Shown: one piece after another, positions 25,925 through 33,988 of the stretch
How positions within the stretch are numbered: the first letter of the stretch is position 1
Layout of the letters: each line of letters opens with the position of its first letter
Assembly: GCA_964628835.1 (NCBI GenBank)
Contig: CAZVME010000005.1
Coordinates: forward strand, 9,609-73,608
Length of the DNA: 64,000 bases
Source: JAAGZL01 sp964628835
GTDB taxonomy: Bacteria > Pseudomonadota > Gammaproteobacteria > Chromatiales > Chromatiaceae
Direction: 5' to 3'
Notes under the pieces: model-generated
The model's database searches: none
What the model saw: only the letters and a program-made list of their open reading frames with translations
Told to the model about the DNA's origin: nothing
Made by a program: the position numbers and the translations under genes

Positions 25925-27121
25925 ATGCAGAATCATCTGGAGCGATTGAAGGTATTGAGCGCGGGCATTCTCAGCTTGATTCTCATGCTGGGTATCGCAC
26001 GTTTTTCCTATACCCCGCTGTTGCCTCTGATGCAGCAGCAGGCAGGGTTGGGTGTGTCTGAGGGCGGCTGGTTGGCTGCTATCAACTATATGGGCTATCT
26101 CAGTGGTGCCATTGCTGCTGCATCCATCAGTGATCTGGTGCTCAAGGATCGGCTGTATCGTATTGGTTTGGTGGTGGCGGTGGTAACCACTGCCGGTATG
26201 GGTCTAACTGAGAATGTCTGGTTGTGGGCCGCACTAAGGTTCTTTGCCGGTCTGAGCAGTGCGGCTGGATTGCTCCTGGGGTCGGGCTTGATCCTGAATT
26301 GGCTGATACGTCACGATTATCGCAGTGAACTGGGTATCCATTTTAGTGGGGTTGGCCTGGGTATCGGTCTTTGCGCCGTCGCTGTTGAGCTGATGCAGCA
26401 TTATTTCGATTGGAGTCAGCAGTGGTTACTGTTTACCTTAGCGGGTTGTTTTATCCTAATCCCGGCCTGGGTCTGGCTGCCGCGCCCTGACACCACTACC
26501 CTGACTCGTAGTGGTGTGTCGATGTTGGACACACCACCAAGCCGGAACTTTCTCAGGATATTTATGGCGGCCTATTTTTGTGCCGGTGTAGGCTATGTGG
26601 TCAGTGCCACCTTTATTGTGGCCATAATCGACCAGTTACCTGGTTTGGCCGGCAGGGGCGCATGGACCTTTATGGTCCTGGGGTTGGCTGCGATGCCTGC
26701 ATGTATTATCTGGGATCTGATAGCCTGTAGAGTCGGTGATATCAACGCATTGATCGCCGCCTTCCTGCTTCAGATTGTGGGGATCCTGCTGCCAGTTGTG
26801 GGGTCCAGCCTGACCTTGGCAATTATTGGTGCTGCACTGTTTGGCGCCAGTTTTATCGGTATCGTCAGCCTGGTGCTTACCATGGCCGGTCGCTACTATC
26901 CCACCCGACCTGCCAAGATGATGGGGAAGATGACCGTCTCCTATGGTGTTGCCCAGATCCTGGCCCCGGCCATTACCGGCGTGCTGGCGGAACAGACTGG
27001 AAGTTATAATGTGGGTCTCTACATAGCTGCGAGTGTTATGCTGCTGGGTGCTCTGCTGATGTTGAGGCTCAGGATGCTAGTGCGTTATGAAGAGAGGGCG
27101 TTAGCTGCTGATATACATTGA
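25925..27121 (+). CDS. YbfB/YjiJ family MFS transporter
   Basis: 398 residues, about 12 hydrophobic segments. The N-terminus LGIARFSYTPLLPLMQQQ is the hallmark of the YbfB/YjiJ family, and GWLAAINYMGYLSGAIAAA follows. GGAG is 6 bases before the ATG. The substrate is unknown; regulation by the divergent LysR gene is likely. A diverged copy of its last 20 codons occurs at 32026-32091. Confidence 0.9.
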   Translation: MQNHLERLKVLSAGILSLILMLGIARFSYTPLLPLMQQQAGLGVSEGGWLAAINYMGYLSGAIAAASISDLVLKDRLYRIGLVVAVVTTAGMGLTENVWLWAALRFFAGLSSAAGLLLGSGLILNWLIRHDYRSELGIHFSGVGLGIGLCAVAVELMQHYFDWSQQWLLFTLAGCFILIPAWVWLPRPDTTTLTRSGVSMLDTPPSRNFLRIFMAAYFCAGVGYVVSATFIVAIIDQLPGLAGRGAWTFMVLGLAAMPACIIWDLIACRVGDINALIAAFLLQIVGILLPVVGSSLTLAIIGAALFGASFIGIVSLVLTMAGRYYPTRPAKMMGKMTVSYGVAQILAPAITGVLAEQTGSYNVGLYIAASVMLLGALLMLRLRMLVRYEERALAADIH

Positions 27122-27333
27122 ACGCCCTGAGTACATTTAACGCTGAGCTAACTGTACCAGGCCAATTTTTCCAGTGGATATCTATTAGGAATTCTTGGAG
27201 GAGAACTGGAGTGCCAGCAACCAGATAATCTGGCGCCAGATAGGTGGAAAGGTTTCGCGGTTCACATCGGGCAAGATAAAGCCTTACCGTTGCTGGAGCG
27301 ACCCCTCACGGTAAAAAGTTACTTGTTTGTGCA

Positions 27334-28752
27334 TTATGTGCCGCAAAATGTTTTGGCAATTCGTTCATGCGCTAGGGGTGGTTCACAGTAGTGTGCGAGA
27401 TCTGGTTGTACGGTAAAAGGCTCTGCAAGCACCTGCCCCAGTTCGTTAAATATACTGAAATCGCCCTGAAAAGCGGCCTGAATGGCCCGCTCTACCTGAT
27501 GGTTTCGGGGGATTACAACAGGATTGCTAGATGCCATCAGCTGGGCGGCTTCTTGACGGCCACCAGTTTGATCTTGTATACGCCGGAGCCATCTAGGCTC
27601 AAATTCGCCGAATACGGGAGCAGCGTTACTATCCAGTTGCACCGCCAGTTGCCGGAAGCTATGACTGTAATCCAGCTGGCTGTCCTGTAGGTGTTGCAGC
27701 CAGGCGGTGATCAGATCATGGTTGCCCGCGTTGTTCTCGGTGAGGCCGAGTTTTTTGCTCATCAAGGCTAAGTAATGGGTTTCAAAATGTGGTTGGAATC
27801 GATCCAGTGCTGATCCATAGTCCTCCTGTTTTCCCTCCAGCATTATCAGGCATTCACTTAACCGCGCCAGATTCCACAGTGCCATATTCGCCTGCTGGCT
27901 GTATGCATAGCGGCCGTATTGATCGATGGAGCTAAAGACCTTGTCTATATGAAACTCATCCATGAAGGCGCAGGGGCCGTAATCCAGGGTTTCACCTGAG
28001 ATTGCCGTATTGTCAGTGTTCATTACGCCATGAATAAACCCAAGGCTCATCCAGTGGGCAATCAGCCTGGCCTGGGCTTCCACCACTTCGGCAAAGAAGG
28101 CCCGTACCGGATGGTCGCTTGATGCCGCATCTGGATAGTGTCTAGCCATGGCGTAGTTTGTTAGTTCTTCCAGCGCATCCCGGTCACCCTGTGCTGCGAA
28201 GAATTGAAAAGTACCCACCCGGATATGGCTGGAAGCCACCCTGGTAAGCACCCCGCCCGGTTCTTTTGCTTCGCGGAACACCGCCTCACCGGTGCTGACC
28301 GCAGCTAGAGCACGTGTGGTCGGCACCCCCAGCCTATGCATGGCCTCGCTGAGCAGGTATTCCCGAATTACCGGTCCCAGCGATGACTTGCCATCACCGC
28401 TTCGGGAAAAAGGAGTTTGTCCCGATCCCTTGAGTTGGATATCGTACCGGCGCCCATCTGCCGGGCTGATGACCTCCCCCAGCAGAGCGGCCCGGCCATC
28501 GCCGAGTTGGGGTACGAAGTGACCAAATTGATGGCCAGCGTAGGCCATAGCAATGGTCTTGCCGTCGGGCAAAGGTTCGCTGCCACTGAAAATGCCCTTT
28601 AGGTTGACTTGGTCGGTATCTAGATCATTCAGGCCAAGGTGTGTAGCCAACTCCTTATTCCAGGCGATCAACTCGGGATTGAGGGCAGGGGCGGTTTGGA
28701 TTTGTGCGTAAAAATGCCCTGGGAGTTGGGAATAGCTATTTATTAAGTCCAT
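27334..28752 (-). CDS. selO: SelO/YdiU family protein adenylyltransferase
   Basis: 472 residues. SelO is a pseudokinase that transfers AMP to protein hydroxyls. Motifs: GDGRAALLGE, LKGSGQTPFSRSGDGKSSLG, VPTTRALAAVSTGE and HGVMNTDNTAISGETLDYGP (the metal-binding Asn/Asp). The C-terminal Cys in TFCGT is at the position occupied by Sec or Cys in redox-controlled homologues. E. coli YdiU is 478 residues. It stands alone, convergent with the MFS gene. Confidence 0.93.
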   Translation of the reverse strand: MDLINSYSQLPGHFYAQIQTAPALNPELIAWNKELATHLGLNDLDTDQVNLKGIFSGSEPLPDGKTIAMAYAGHQFGHFVPQLGDGRAALLGEVISPADGRRYDIQLKGSGQTPFSRSGDGKSSLGPVIREYLLSEAMHRLGVPTTRALAAVSTGEAVFREAKEPGGVLTRVASSHIRVGTFQFFAAQGDRDALEELTNYAMARHYPDAASSDHPVRAFFAEVVEAQARLIAHWMSLGFIHGVMNTDNTAISGETLDYGPCAFMDEFHIDKVFSSIDQYGRYAYSQQANMALWNLARLSECLIMLEGKQEDYGSALDRFQPHFETHYLALMSKKLGLTENNAGNHDLITAWLQHLQDSQLDYSHSFRQLAVQLDSNAAPVFGEFEPRWLRRIQDQTGGRQEAAQLMASSNPVVIPRNHQVERAIQAAFQGDFSIFNELGQVLAEPFTVQPDLAHYCEPPLAHERIAKTFCGT

Positions 28753-29030
28753 TTGATAAGTTTCGCATTCTTTGGTCGATGTTCAACCATGACTAAATTC
28801 GGTGAATTAGCCTTTTATTCCAGCTGACTGGAAATTAAAACAATGGGATTAACATAATGGGCAATTATATGAGGCTACTCTAGGGGGCTAGTCGTTAACT
28901 GGCCAGACTAGGATATGAGTTACACAACTGCCGGGCAGGTTTATAAGTGTCTGGTCATGTCGGCTACTGACACAAAGCAGGCGGTTGCCAGGGCTTTACA
29001 ATGTAGGCTGGAAGACGCCCAAGTGCCCTA

Positions 29031-29324
29031 CTACGTATACTCGTTGATGCAGCACTCTTCTTTGAGAAATTCAATCAACCCATCAAGCGCACCGTATTGC
29101 GGAACGCAATAAAGAGTCCTTCCATCTCTATGCTGGACAACCAATCCAACGGAAACCAGGCGAGTTATATGATGCGACAGCGTAGAACCGGGGACCCCAA
29201 GAGCAGATTGCAGCTCTCCGACAGGTACACCTTGCTTGCCACCTCTAACTAGGTATCGAAATATCTTCAGACGTGTCTCATGACCCAATTCAGCTAAGCA
29301 TTTTGCAGCAATATCTACCTGCAT
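29031..29324 (-). CDS. ArsR family transcriptional repressor
   Basis: 97 residues: LGHETRLKIFRYLVRGG, then the recognition helix LGVPGSTLSHHITRLVSVGLV and the wing QHRDGRTLYCVP. It has Cys at the wing and a CC pair near the C-terminus (KEECCINEY), candidate metal or metalloid ligands. The usual ELCVCDL motif is absent. It is divergent from the permease gene; two inverted repeats lie between them and are likely its operators. Confidence 0.88.
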   Translation of the reverse strand: MQVDIAAKCLAELGHETRLKIFRYLVRGGKQGVPVGELQSALGVPGSTLSHHITRLVSVGLVVQHRDGRTLYCVPQYGALDGLIEFLKEECCINEYT

Positions 29325-29338
29325 ATTTATTATCCGGT

Positions 29339-29376
29339 GATCAATATATTTCGATATTACTAGAAATATATTGATC
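29339..29376. promoter_or_regulatory. ArsR operator 1 with overlapping -35
   Basis: A perfect 14-bp inverted repeat, GATCAATATATTTC (29339-29352) and GAAATATATTGATC (29363-29376), with a 10-base spacer. The right arm contains TTGATC (29371-29376), which with TAGATT at 29394-29399 gives a 17-spaced promoter for the permease. Repressor bound here would block it and also the arsR side. Confidence 0.8.
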
Positions 29377-29399
29377 AGGCAAAATGGGTGTGATAGATT

Positions 29400-29419
29400 A
29401 TTTCTATATTCTTAGAAAT
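29400..29419. promoter_or_regulatory. ArsR operator 2
   Basis: ATTTCTA (29400-29406) and TAGAAAT (29413-29419). The TTTC-N10-GAAA core and spacing match operator 1, supporting one protein binding both. It lies just after the predicted -10 of the permease promoter. Confidence 0.68.
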
Positions 29420-29429
29420 ATCAAATAAT

Positions 29430-30413
29430 GTGGTGAATTGTATGGATGGGCTCAATAGCTTTCTGTTTAAACCGGAAGTTCAACTAATGCTTATGAATAG
29501 TGCAGAAATGTTTGTTCAGTTATTTGTCGAACTTACGTTGCTATTTATAGTCATCAGTTATTTAGTTGCACTGATCAATCAAAAGCTCTCTGCAGAGAAA
29601 ATACAGCGATTACTAGGTTCCAGAAAAGGGCGTGGGTATCTAACTGCAGCTGCACTTGGTGCGGTGACGCCATTCTGTAGCTGTTCAACAATACCTATGC
29701 TGATTGGGCTGCTGAAGGCGCGGGCGGGGTTTGGCCCTACCATGACCTTTTTGTTCACGTCACCGTTACTAAATCCTATTGTCATTGCGCTTTTCATTCC
29801 TGTCCTGGGATTGGAAGCTACATTTTGGTACGCAGGGCTAGCGCTTGGGACATCTGTGTTTGCCGGATATATGTTGCAGTATTTTAGATTTGATCGGTTT
29901 ATAAAGCAGAAAATGTTGGAACCTGAACTATCTGTTTCTGTTGCCGGATGCGGGGACAGTCAAGAGCAATCGTGCTGCGCAGGTGTAATAAAAAAACAGC
30001 CATCAATATGGCAGAAAGCATGGCAGGAGAGCTGGTCACTCTTTCGTACCATGATGCCATACATGGTTGTCGCCATGTTTATTGGTGCAGTTGTACACGG
30101 TTTCGTCCCGGCAGATTTTTTTACCCAGGTGGCCAGTGCAGACAATCCGGTAGCAGTACCCGCAGCCGCGCTGATTGGAATTCCGCTCTACATCCGAGTA
30201 ACAGCTTTGCTTCCTCTGGTTGGCTCATTTGTCGCGAAAGGTGTAAGCATGGGGGCAATTATTGCACTGGTTATTGGTAGCGGTGGGGCTAGCTTGCCCG
30301 AAATGATCCTTCTTAAGAAACTATTCTACTGGCCCCTTTTACTGGCATTTCTGGCAGTGATTTTCAGCATGGCCGTTATCGCTGGTTTTGTGTTTAATAA
30401 CCTTTTGGTCTAA
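29430..30413 (+). CDS. Permease of the DUF318/ArsP-YraQ family
   Basis: 327 residues from GTG 29430, or 323 from ATG 29442. About eight membrane segments. The conserved TPFCSCSTIPMLIGLLKA and FLFTSPLLNPIV motifs identify the family, whose members export organoarsenicals or have unknown cargo. A cytoplasmic loop holds a Cys cluster (CGDSQEQSCC). The divergent ArsR gene and its operators suggest metal- or metalloid-induced expression. Confidence 0.85.
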   Translation: MVNCMDGLNSFLFKPEVQLMLMNSAEMFVQLFVELTLLFIVISYLVALINQKLSAEKIQRLLGSRKGRGYLTAAALGAVTPFCSCSTIPMLIGLLKARAGFGPTMTFLFTSPLLNPIVIALFIPVLGLEATFWYAGLALGTSVFAGYMLQYFRFDRFIKQKMLEPELSVSVAGCGDSQEQSCCAGVIKKQPSIWQKAWQESWSLFRTMMPYMVVAMFIGAVVHGFVPADFFTQVASADNPVAVPAAALIGIPLYIRVTALLPLVGSFVAKGVSMGAIIALVIGSGGASLPEMILLKKLFYWPLLLAFLAVIFSMAVIAGFVFNNLLV

Positions 30414-30478
30414 CTAGGTGAATTTAACTTGTAACTGCAACTCGTAACGAGTTGGTAAGAGGGAAAGCTGCGTATGAT

Positions 30479-30833
30479 TCAGTTATTTCGCCCAGCAGGC
30501 CACCAGAGCTGCCTGTTTATACCTTTTACCAGAAACTCTGCTATTTTAATCTGGGTTTTATGGTCCAACAGATATTTCTGTAGTGCCTCAGCACCTTGGG
30601 TGTTTACCTGTCCTAATTCCATAGCCACCTAATACTAAAGCTCTCCACCTGGTGCTTGCCGTAATGCGGAATCACAATGTCTGCTTCATTCTGCCGCGCT
30701 TTCTTATAGGCGTCACTTCCACTATAAACTTCTATTGAATAACCTAAATCCTTTTTGAATTTTGGCAATAAATGATCCAGTAATTCACTGTAATCAGGCG
30801 TGTTCACCACGGCTAATCTAATGGTGCGTAGAG
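30479..30833 (-). pseudogene. Tungstate/anion-type substrate-binding protein, internally deleted
   Basis: Right after the DUF4405 stop the frame reads TIRLAVVNTPDYSELLDHLL, then EVYSGSDAYKKARQNEADIV, a TupA-like binding-protein N-lobe, and ends at 30613. Past a frame change, 30479-30600 encodes VNTQGAEALQKYLLD and a C-terminus ending NRQLWWPAGRNN, the family end. The middle, about 150 residues, is missing. It follows the DUF4405 gene on the same strand. Confidence 0.75.
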
Positions 30834-31700
30834 TTATTTCTTAGGGATCAAAAGAAGTTTTAACAGATCAATGGGATTGTGATCATGCGCTGCGGCGAGG
30901 TCCCGAATACCATCGGTGGCGGTTGCGCTAATGCCACCGGCATGCAAACGAGTCAGGCAGGTTTTGAGGCCCACCCCGGCTATCTTACACAGCTCGGCAA
31001 TGCTCTTGCGTCCCAGACCAGTGCCGGAAAATTCCGCCTCGATATCCTCGGGGGTCCACTGTTTCTTGCTGGCTGGTATTACCTGTTCCCTGTGTTTGCC
31101 GATGTGGCCAAAAATGACCATCGGTGTGGTGTTGTTGTTGCGGGCAATAGTATCCAGTGATTCATCCGGATCAAAGCTGATGTTGTTCTGTCGTAGCTCA
31201 TTGGCTGCGTCATCCAGGTTCAATCGCATGCGTTTTGCCATACCTTTGAGTGATATCTCTTCAGCATGGCCAAACGGTGGCTCCACTTCGGGGCTGGTAA
31301 CCCAGCTGCTTTTTATAGCGTCGTTCAGGGCAAATACCCAACTGGCAGGTGGCAGGTTGTAGATGGAGAGCGCCACTATGATCATGGTGAGTAGTAGTGA
31401 TGCCACCAACTCACGGCTCAGGTTTAGCTCTCCCTTGATCCGTTCGGCCAGGTATTTCTTGAACGGTTTCCAGTTGAAATAGAGGTGCAGTGCGCCGGTG
31501 ACAATAAAGATGCCGCCAAACATCATATGTACCCAGCCCCACTGCTCTTTATCAAGACCGGCAAACGACCAGTGGATCCAGTAGGCGATACGGCCCTGAG
31601 GAACTATGTAGAGAATGATCCCAGTGACGGTAAGCACCAAAAAGGCCCAGGTCACAAGAAAAGCTATCAACGAACGAAGTGATTGTTTATTTTTTATCAC
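30834..31700 (-). CDS. DUF4405 domain membrane protein
   Basis: 288 residues. Four membrane segments: SLIAFLVTWAFLVLTVTGII, GWVHMMFGGIFIVTGALHL, LVASLLLTMIIVALSIY and a weaker one near SWVFALNDA. His residues in the helices (HWSF, HMMF, HLYF) could bind heme, as in flavocytochrome-type DUF4405 proteins. The cytosolic C-terminal half carries two helix-hairpin-like segments (KGMAKRMRLN and KSIAELCKIAGVGLKTCL). Both genes flanking it on the same strand are decayed, so it is the surviving member of an operon. Confidence 0.8.
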   Translation of the reverse strand: MIKNKQSLRSLIAFLVTWAFLVLTVTGIILYIVPQGRIAYWIHWSFAGLDKEQWGWVHMMFGGIFIVTGALHLYFNWKPFKKYLAERIKGELNLSRELVASLLLTMIIVALSIYNLPPASWVFALNDAIKSSWVTSPEVEPPFGHAEEISLKGMAKRMRLNLDDAANELRQNNISFDPDESLDTIARNNNTTPMVIFGHIGKHREQVIPASKKQWTPEDIEAEFSGTGLGRKSIAELCKIAGVGLKTCLTRLHAGGISATATDGIRDLAAAHDHNPIDLLKLLLIPKK

Positions 31701-31721
31701 TGTATATATCCTGTTCTCCGG

Positions 31722-31905
31722 CTAGTCGCGGTTAATCACTTCACCACTTGCTGCGTCGACCTTTAATTCGTACGCTCTGCCGCCGGGTCCGATAAGCTTT
31801 ATCTCGCAAAGATCGCGTCCACGTTCTATCTCACGCTTCACCTAAATGATACGAGCATTTTCCTCAGCCGCAATGCGATTTGGCAATGTTGAGGTGCCAA
31901 TTGGT
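31722..31905 (-). pseudogene. PepSY-domain protein remnant
   Basis: Read on the minus strand, one frame gives LPNRIAAEENARII, a TAG stop, then KREIERGRDLCEIKLIGP, RAYELKVDAASGEV and a TAG at 31722-31724. This is the typical PepSY end. Further in-frame stops lie upstream. It ends 22 bases before the DUF4405 start, so the two were probably an operon of a small periplasmic PepSY protein and a membrane partner. Confidence 0.75.
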
Positions 31906-32007
31906 GACGAGTGGTTTACGCTACGCTACTTATAGTACTCTTCGTTTTCGTGTTTTTTACCTTCACCGAGACTAAGGCTGCCAAACCCAAAAACTTACAT
32001 AACGGGC

Positions 32008-32091
32008 CGTGCTGGCGGGTGTTTGCTGATGTCGAGGCTCAGGGTGTTAGTGCGTTGTGAAGAAGGGGCCTTAGCCGCTGAAATGCATTGA
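32008..32091 (+). pseudogene. Remnant of an MFS transporter C-terminus
   Basis: The plus strand reads LLMSRLRVLVRCEEGALAAE followed by MH and a stop, matching the last residues of the MFS gene ending at 27121 (LLMLRLRMLVRYEERALAAD). DNA identity over the last ~69 bases is about 80% by eye. Nothing else of the gene is present, so it is the scar of a paralogue or of a rearrangement. Confidence 0.7.
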
Positions 32092-32104
32092 GTGGTATGG
32101 CCCA

Positions 32105-32812
32105 CTAAGGGGTCCTGGCCAGGGCCCAGACATCGACTCGCTTCACCCCGTCTTGCTTCAGTATCCTGGCAAGTTCCAATACGGTGCTGCCGGTGGTGAC
32201 CACATCGTCCAGTATCACCACATGCGAATGCTCCAGTTTTTGAGTCAGTTTGAATGCCCCACGGACATTTTTTCGTCGCCACTTCTTGTCCAGGTTTGAT
32301 TGCGCCTTGGTTGCCAGGATGCGTTTGCATTTGCGGGTGTCCACGGGGATATGAAAATGCCGCCCCAGAGGGCGCGCCAGCTCCAGCGCCTGATTAAAGC
32401 CCCTTTCCCGCAAACGAGACCGATGCAACGGTACCGGCAGTATTAGATCTGGTATGGGGAGTTGCTTGGCCTCGATAGATTTGATCAACAGGCTGGCCAG
32501 TAATCTGCCGTTTTGCAGCTTACCGGAGAACTTGAATGCACTAATCAGGTTTGAGATCGGGTAGCCATAGGAGAAGGCCGCATGGCAACGGTCAAATAGT
32601 GGGACCTGTTTCAGGCAGTTGCCGCAGACCAGGCTGCCAGAATGGTGTGGGGGGAGCGGTAGTGCGCAGACGTGGCAGCAGTGTTGGTTGTGTGGCAGTT
32701 CGTCCAGGCAGGGGCTGCAGATGTCCATGCCGCTAGTGTTGGTGGAACTGCACAGCAGGCAGATAGGTGGATATAGCCTAGACTGTATGTAATTGATCCA
32801 TTTGTAAACCAC
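32105..32812 (-). CDS. comF: ComF family phosphoribosyltransferase-like protein
   Basis: 235 residues from a GTG. The N-terminal zinc ribbon shows CLLC, CSPCLDEL, CCHVC and CGNC pairs. The C-terminal PRPP-binding-type domain has VILDDVVTTGSTV. Homologues aid DNA uptake or post-uptake processing in competent bacteria; many in gammaproteobacteria lie beside bioB, as here. Its start codon overlaps the left half of the predicted BirA operator for bioB, so BirA may repress comF as well. Confidence 0.9.
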   Translation of the reverse strand: MVYKWINYIQSRLYPPICLLCSSTNTSGMDICSPCLDELPHNQHCCHVCALPLPPHHSGSLVCGNCLKQVPLFDRCHAAFSYGYPISNLISAFKFSGKLQNGRLLASLLIKSIEAKQLPIPDLILPVPLHRSRLRERGFNQALELARPLGRHFHIPVDTRKCKRILATKAQSNLDKKWRRKNVRGAFKLTQKLEHSHVVILDDVVTTGSTVLELARILKQDGVKRVDVWALARTP

Positions 32813-32834
32813 TAAACTCCCTTCTAGTTGACAT
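32802..32834 (+). promoter_or_regulatory. BirA operator for the biotin operon
   Basis: TTGTAAACC (32802-32810), 15 bases, then AGTTGACAT (32826-32834). The known BirA box is TTGTAAACC-N14-16-GGTTTACAA: the left half is 9/9 and the right 6/9. It overlaps the -35 of the bioB promoter, the usual repression geometry. It also covers the comF GTG on the other strand. Confidence 0.8.
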
Positions 32835-32855
32835 CGGCTATGTATACCTTACTAT
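32828..32855 (+). promoter_or_regulatory. Predicted sigma-70 promoter for bioB
   Basis: TTGACA (32828-32833), 16-base spacer, TACTAT (32850-32855). It lies about 70 bases before the bioB start and overlaps the right half of the BirA operator. Confidence 0.65.
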
Positions 32856-32923
32856 GGGCCACCTGTTTTTTGCGGGGCAGTATGGCACCCGTTGGTTGGG
32901 AATAATAGAGGAATTTGTACACT

Positions 32924-33916
32924 ATGAGCAGCACAAATCTTAGGCACGACCGGAGTCAGGAGGAGATTGAGGCGCTATTGGACCTGCCCTTCAACGACCT
33001 TATGTTTAAGGCCCAGACCATACATCGTGAGAATTTTAATCCTAATGTGGTGCAGGTGAGCACCCTGCTCAGCATCAAGACCGGTACCTGTTCGGAAGAT
33101 TGTGGTTACTGTTCCCAGAGCTCCAAGTACAACACCGAGCTGGAGCCCGAAAAGCTGATGCCGCTGGATCAGGTTATAGAGACAGCCCAAGCCGCCAAGG
33201 ACAACGGGGCCACCCGTTTCTGCATGGGGGCGGCATGGCGCAACCCCACCGATACCAACCTGGACAGCGTCATCGATATGATCGATGCGGTGCATGATCT
33301 GAATATGGAGACCTGTGTCACCCTGGGCATGCTGAATGAGGGTCAGGCCAAGCGCCTGAGTGGTGCCGGGCTTAGCTACTACAACCACAACCTGGACACC
33401 TCTCCCGAGTTCTACGGTAATGTGATTACCACTCGCACCTACCAGGATCGTCTGGACACCCTGGAGCATGTGCGCGCCCAAGGCATCAATATATGCAGCG
33501 GCGGCATCCTGGGTATGGGTGAGTCCCGTCAGGATCGCGCCTCTATGTTGCGGGAGCTATGTAACCTGCCCAAACACCCGGACTCTGTACCCATCAACAT
33601 GCTGGTGCAGGTGGAGGGTACACCGCTATATGGCACCGAGGCCCTGGACCCGTTTGAGTTTGTCCGCATCGTAGCGGTGGCCCGTACCCTGATGCCCGAG
33701 TCCAACGTGCGCCTCTCTGCCGGTCGCACCGAGATGAATGATGAGATGCAGGCGCTCTGTTTTCTGGCGGGTGCCAACTCCATGTTCTATGGTGATCGAC
33801 TGCTCACCACAGACAACCCGGATGAAGATCGGGACCGCCAGCTGTTTAAGCGTCTGGGCATGCGTTTTGAAGAGATGGAAGAGTTGCCGGACGCCAAGAA
33901 AAACGTCCAGGCCTGA
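32924..33916 (+). CDS. bioB: Biotin synthase
   Basis: About 330 residues from ATG 32924 (the frame begins 9 bases earlier with TTG). A radical-SAM enzyme that inserts sulfur into dethiobiotin. Radical-SAM cluster CSEDCGYC (about 56-63), then YYNHNLDTSPEFYG, CSGGILGMGE and VRLSAGRTEM, all family signatures. First gene of bioB-F-H-C-D, with a BirA operator upstream. Confidence 0.96.
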   Translation: MSSTNLRHDRSQEEIEALLDLPFNDLMFKAQTIHRENFNPNVVQVSTLLSIKTGTCSEDCGYCSQSSKYNTELEPEKLMPLDQVIETAQAAKDNGATRFCMGAAWRNPTDTNLDSVIDMIDAVHDLNMETCVTLGMLNEGQAKRLSGAGLSYYNHNLDTSPEFYGNVITTRTYQDRLDTLEHVRAQGINICSGGILGMGESRQDRASMLRELCNLPKHPDSVPINMLVQVEGTPLYGTEALDPFEFVRIVAVARTLMPESNVRLSAGRTEMNDEMQALCFLAGANSMFYGDRLLTTDNPDEDRDRQLFKRLGMRFEEMEELPDAKKNVQA

Positions 33917-33988
33917 TTCAGCTACAGTTTTATTAAATACCAGCCGAACGTAATCCATGCGTCCCTGGGGCACACTCGAGCAATAACA

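Noticed and set aside
27151..27391. Open frame without a start after the MFS gene
   Set aside because: About 80 codons, no ATG/GTG/TTG with a ribosome site, no recognised family, and overlaps the selO end on the other strand.
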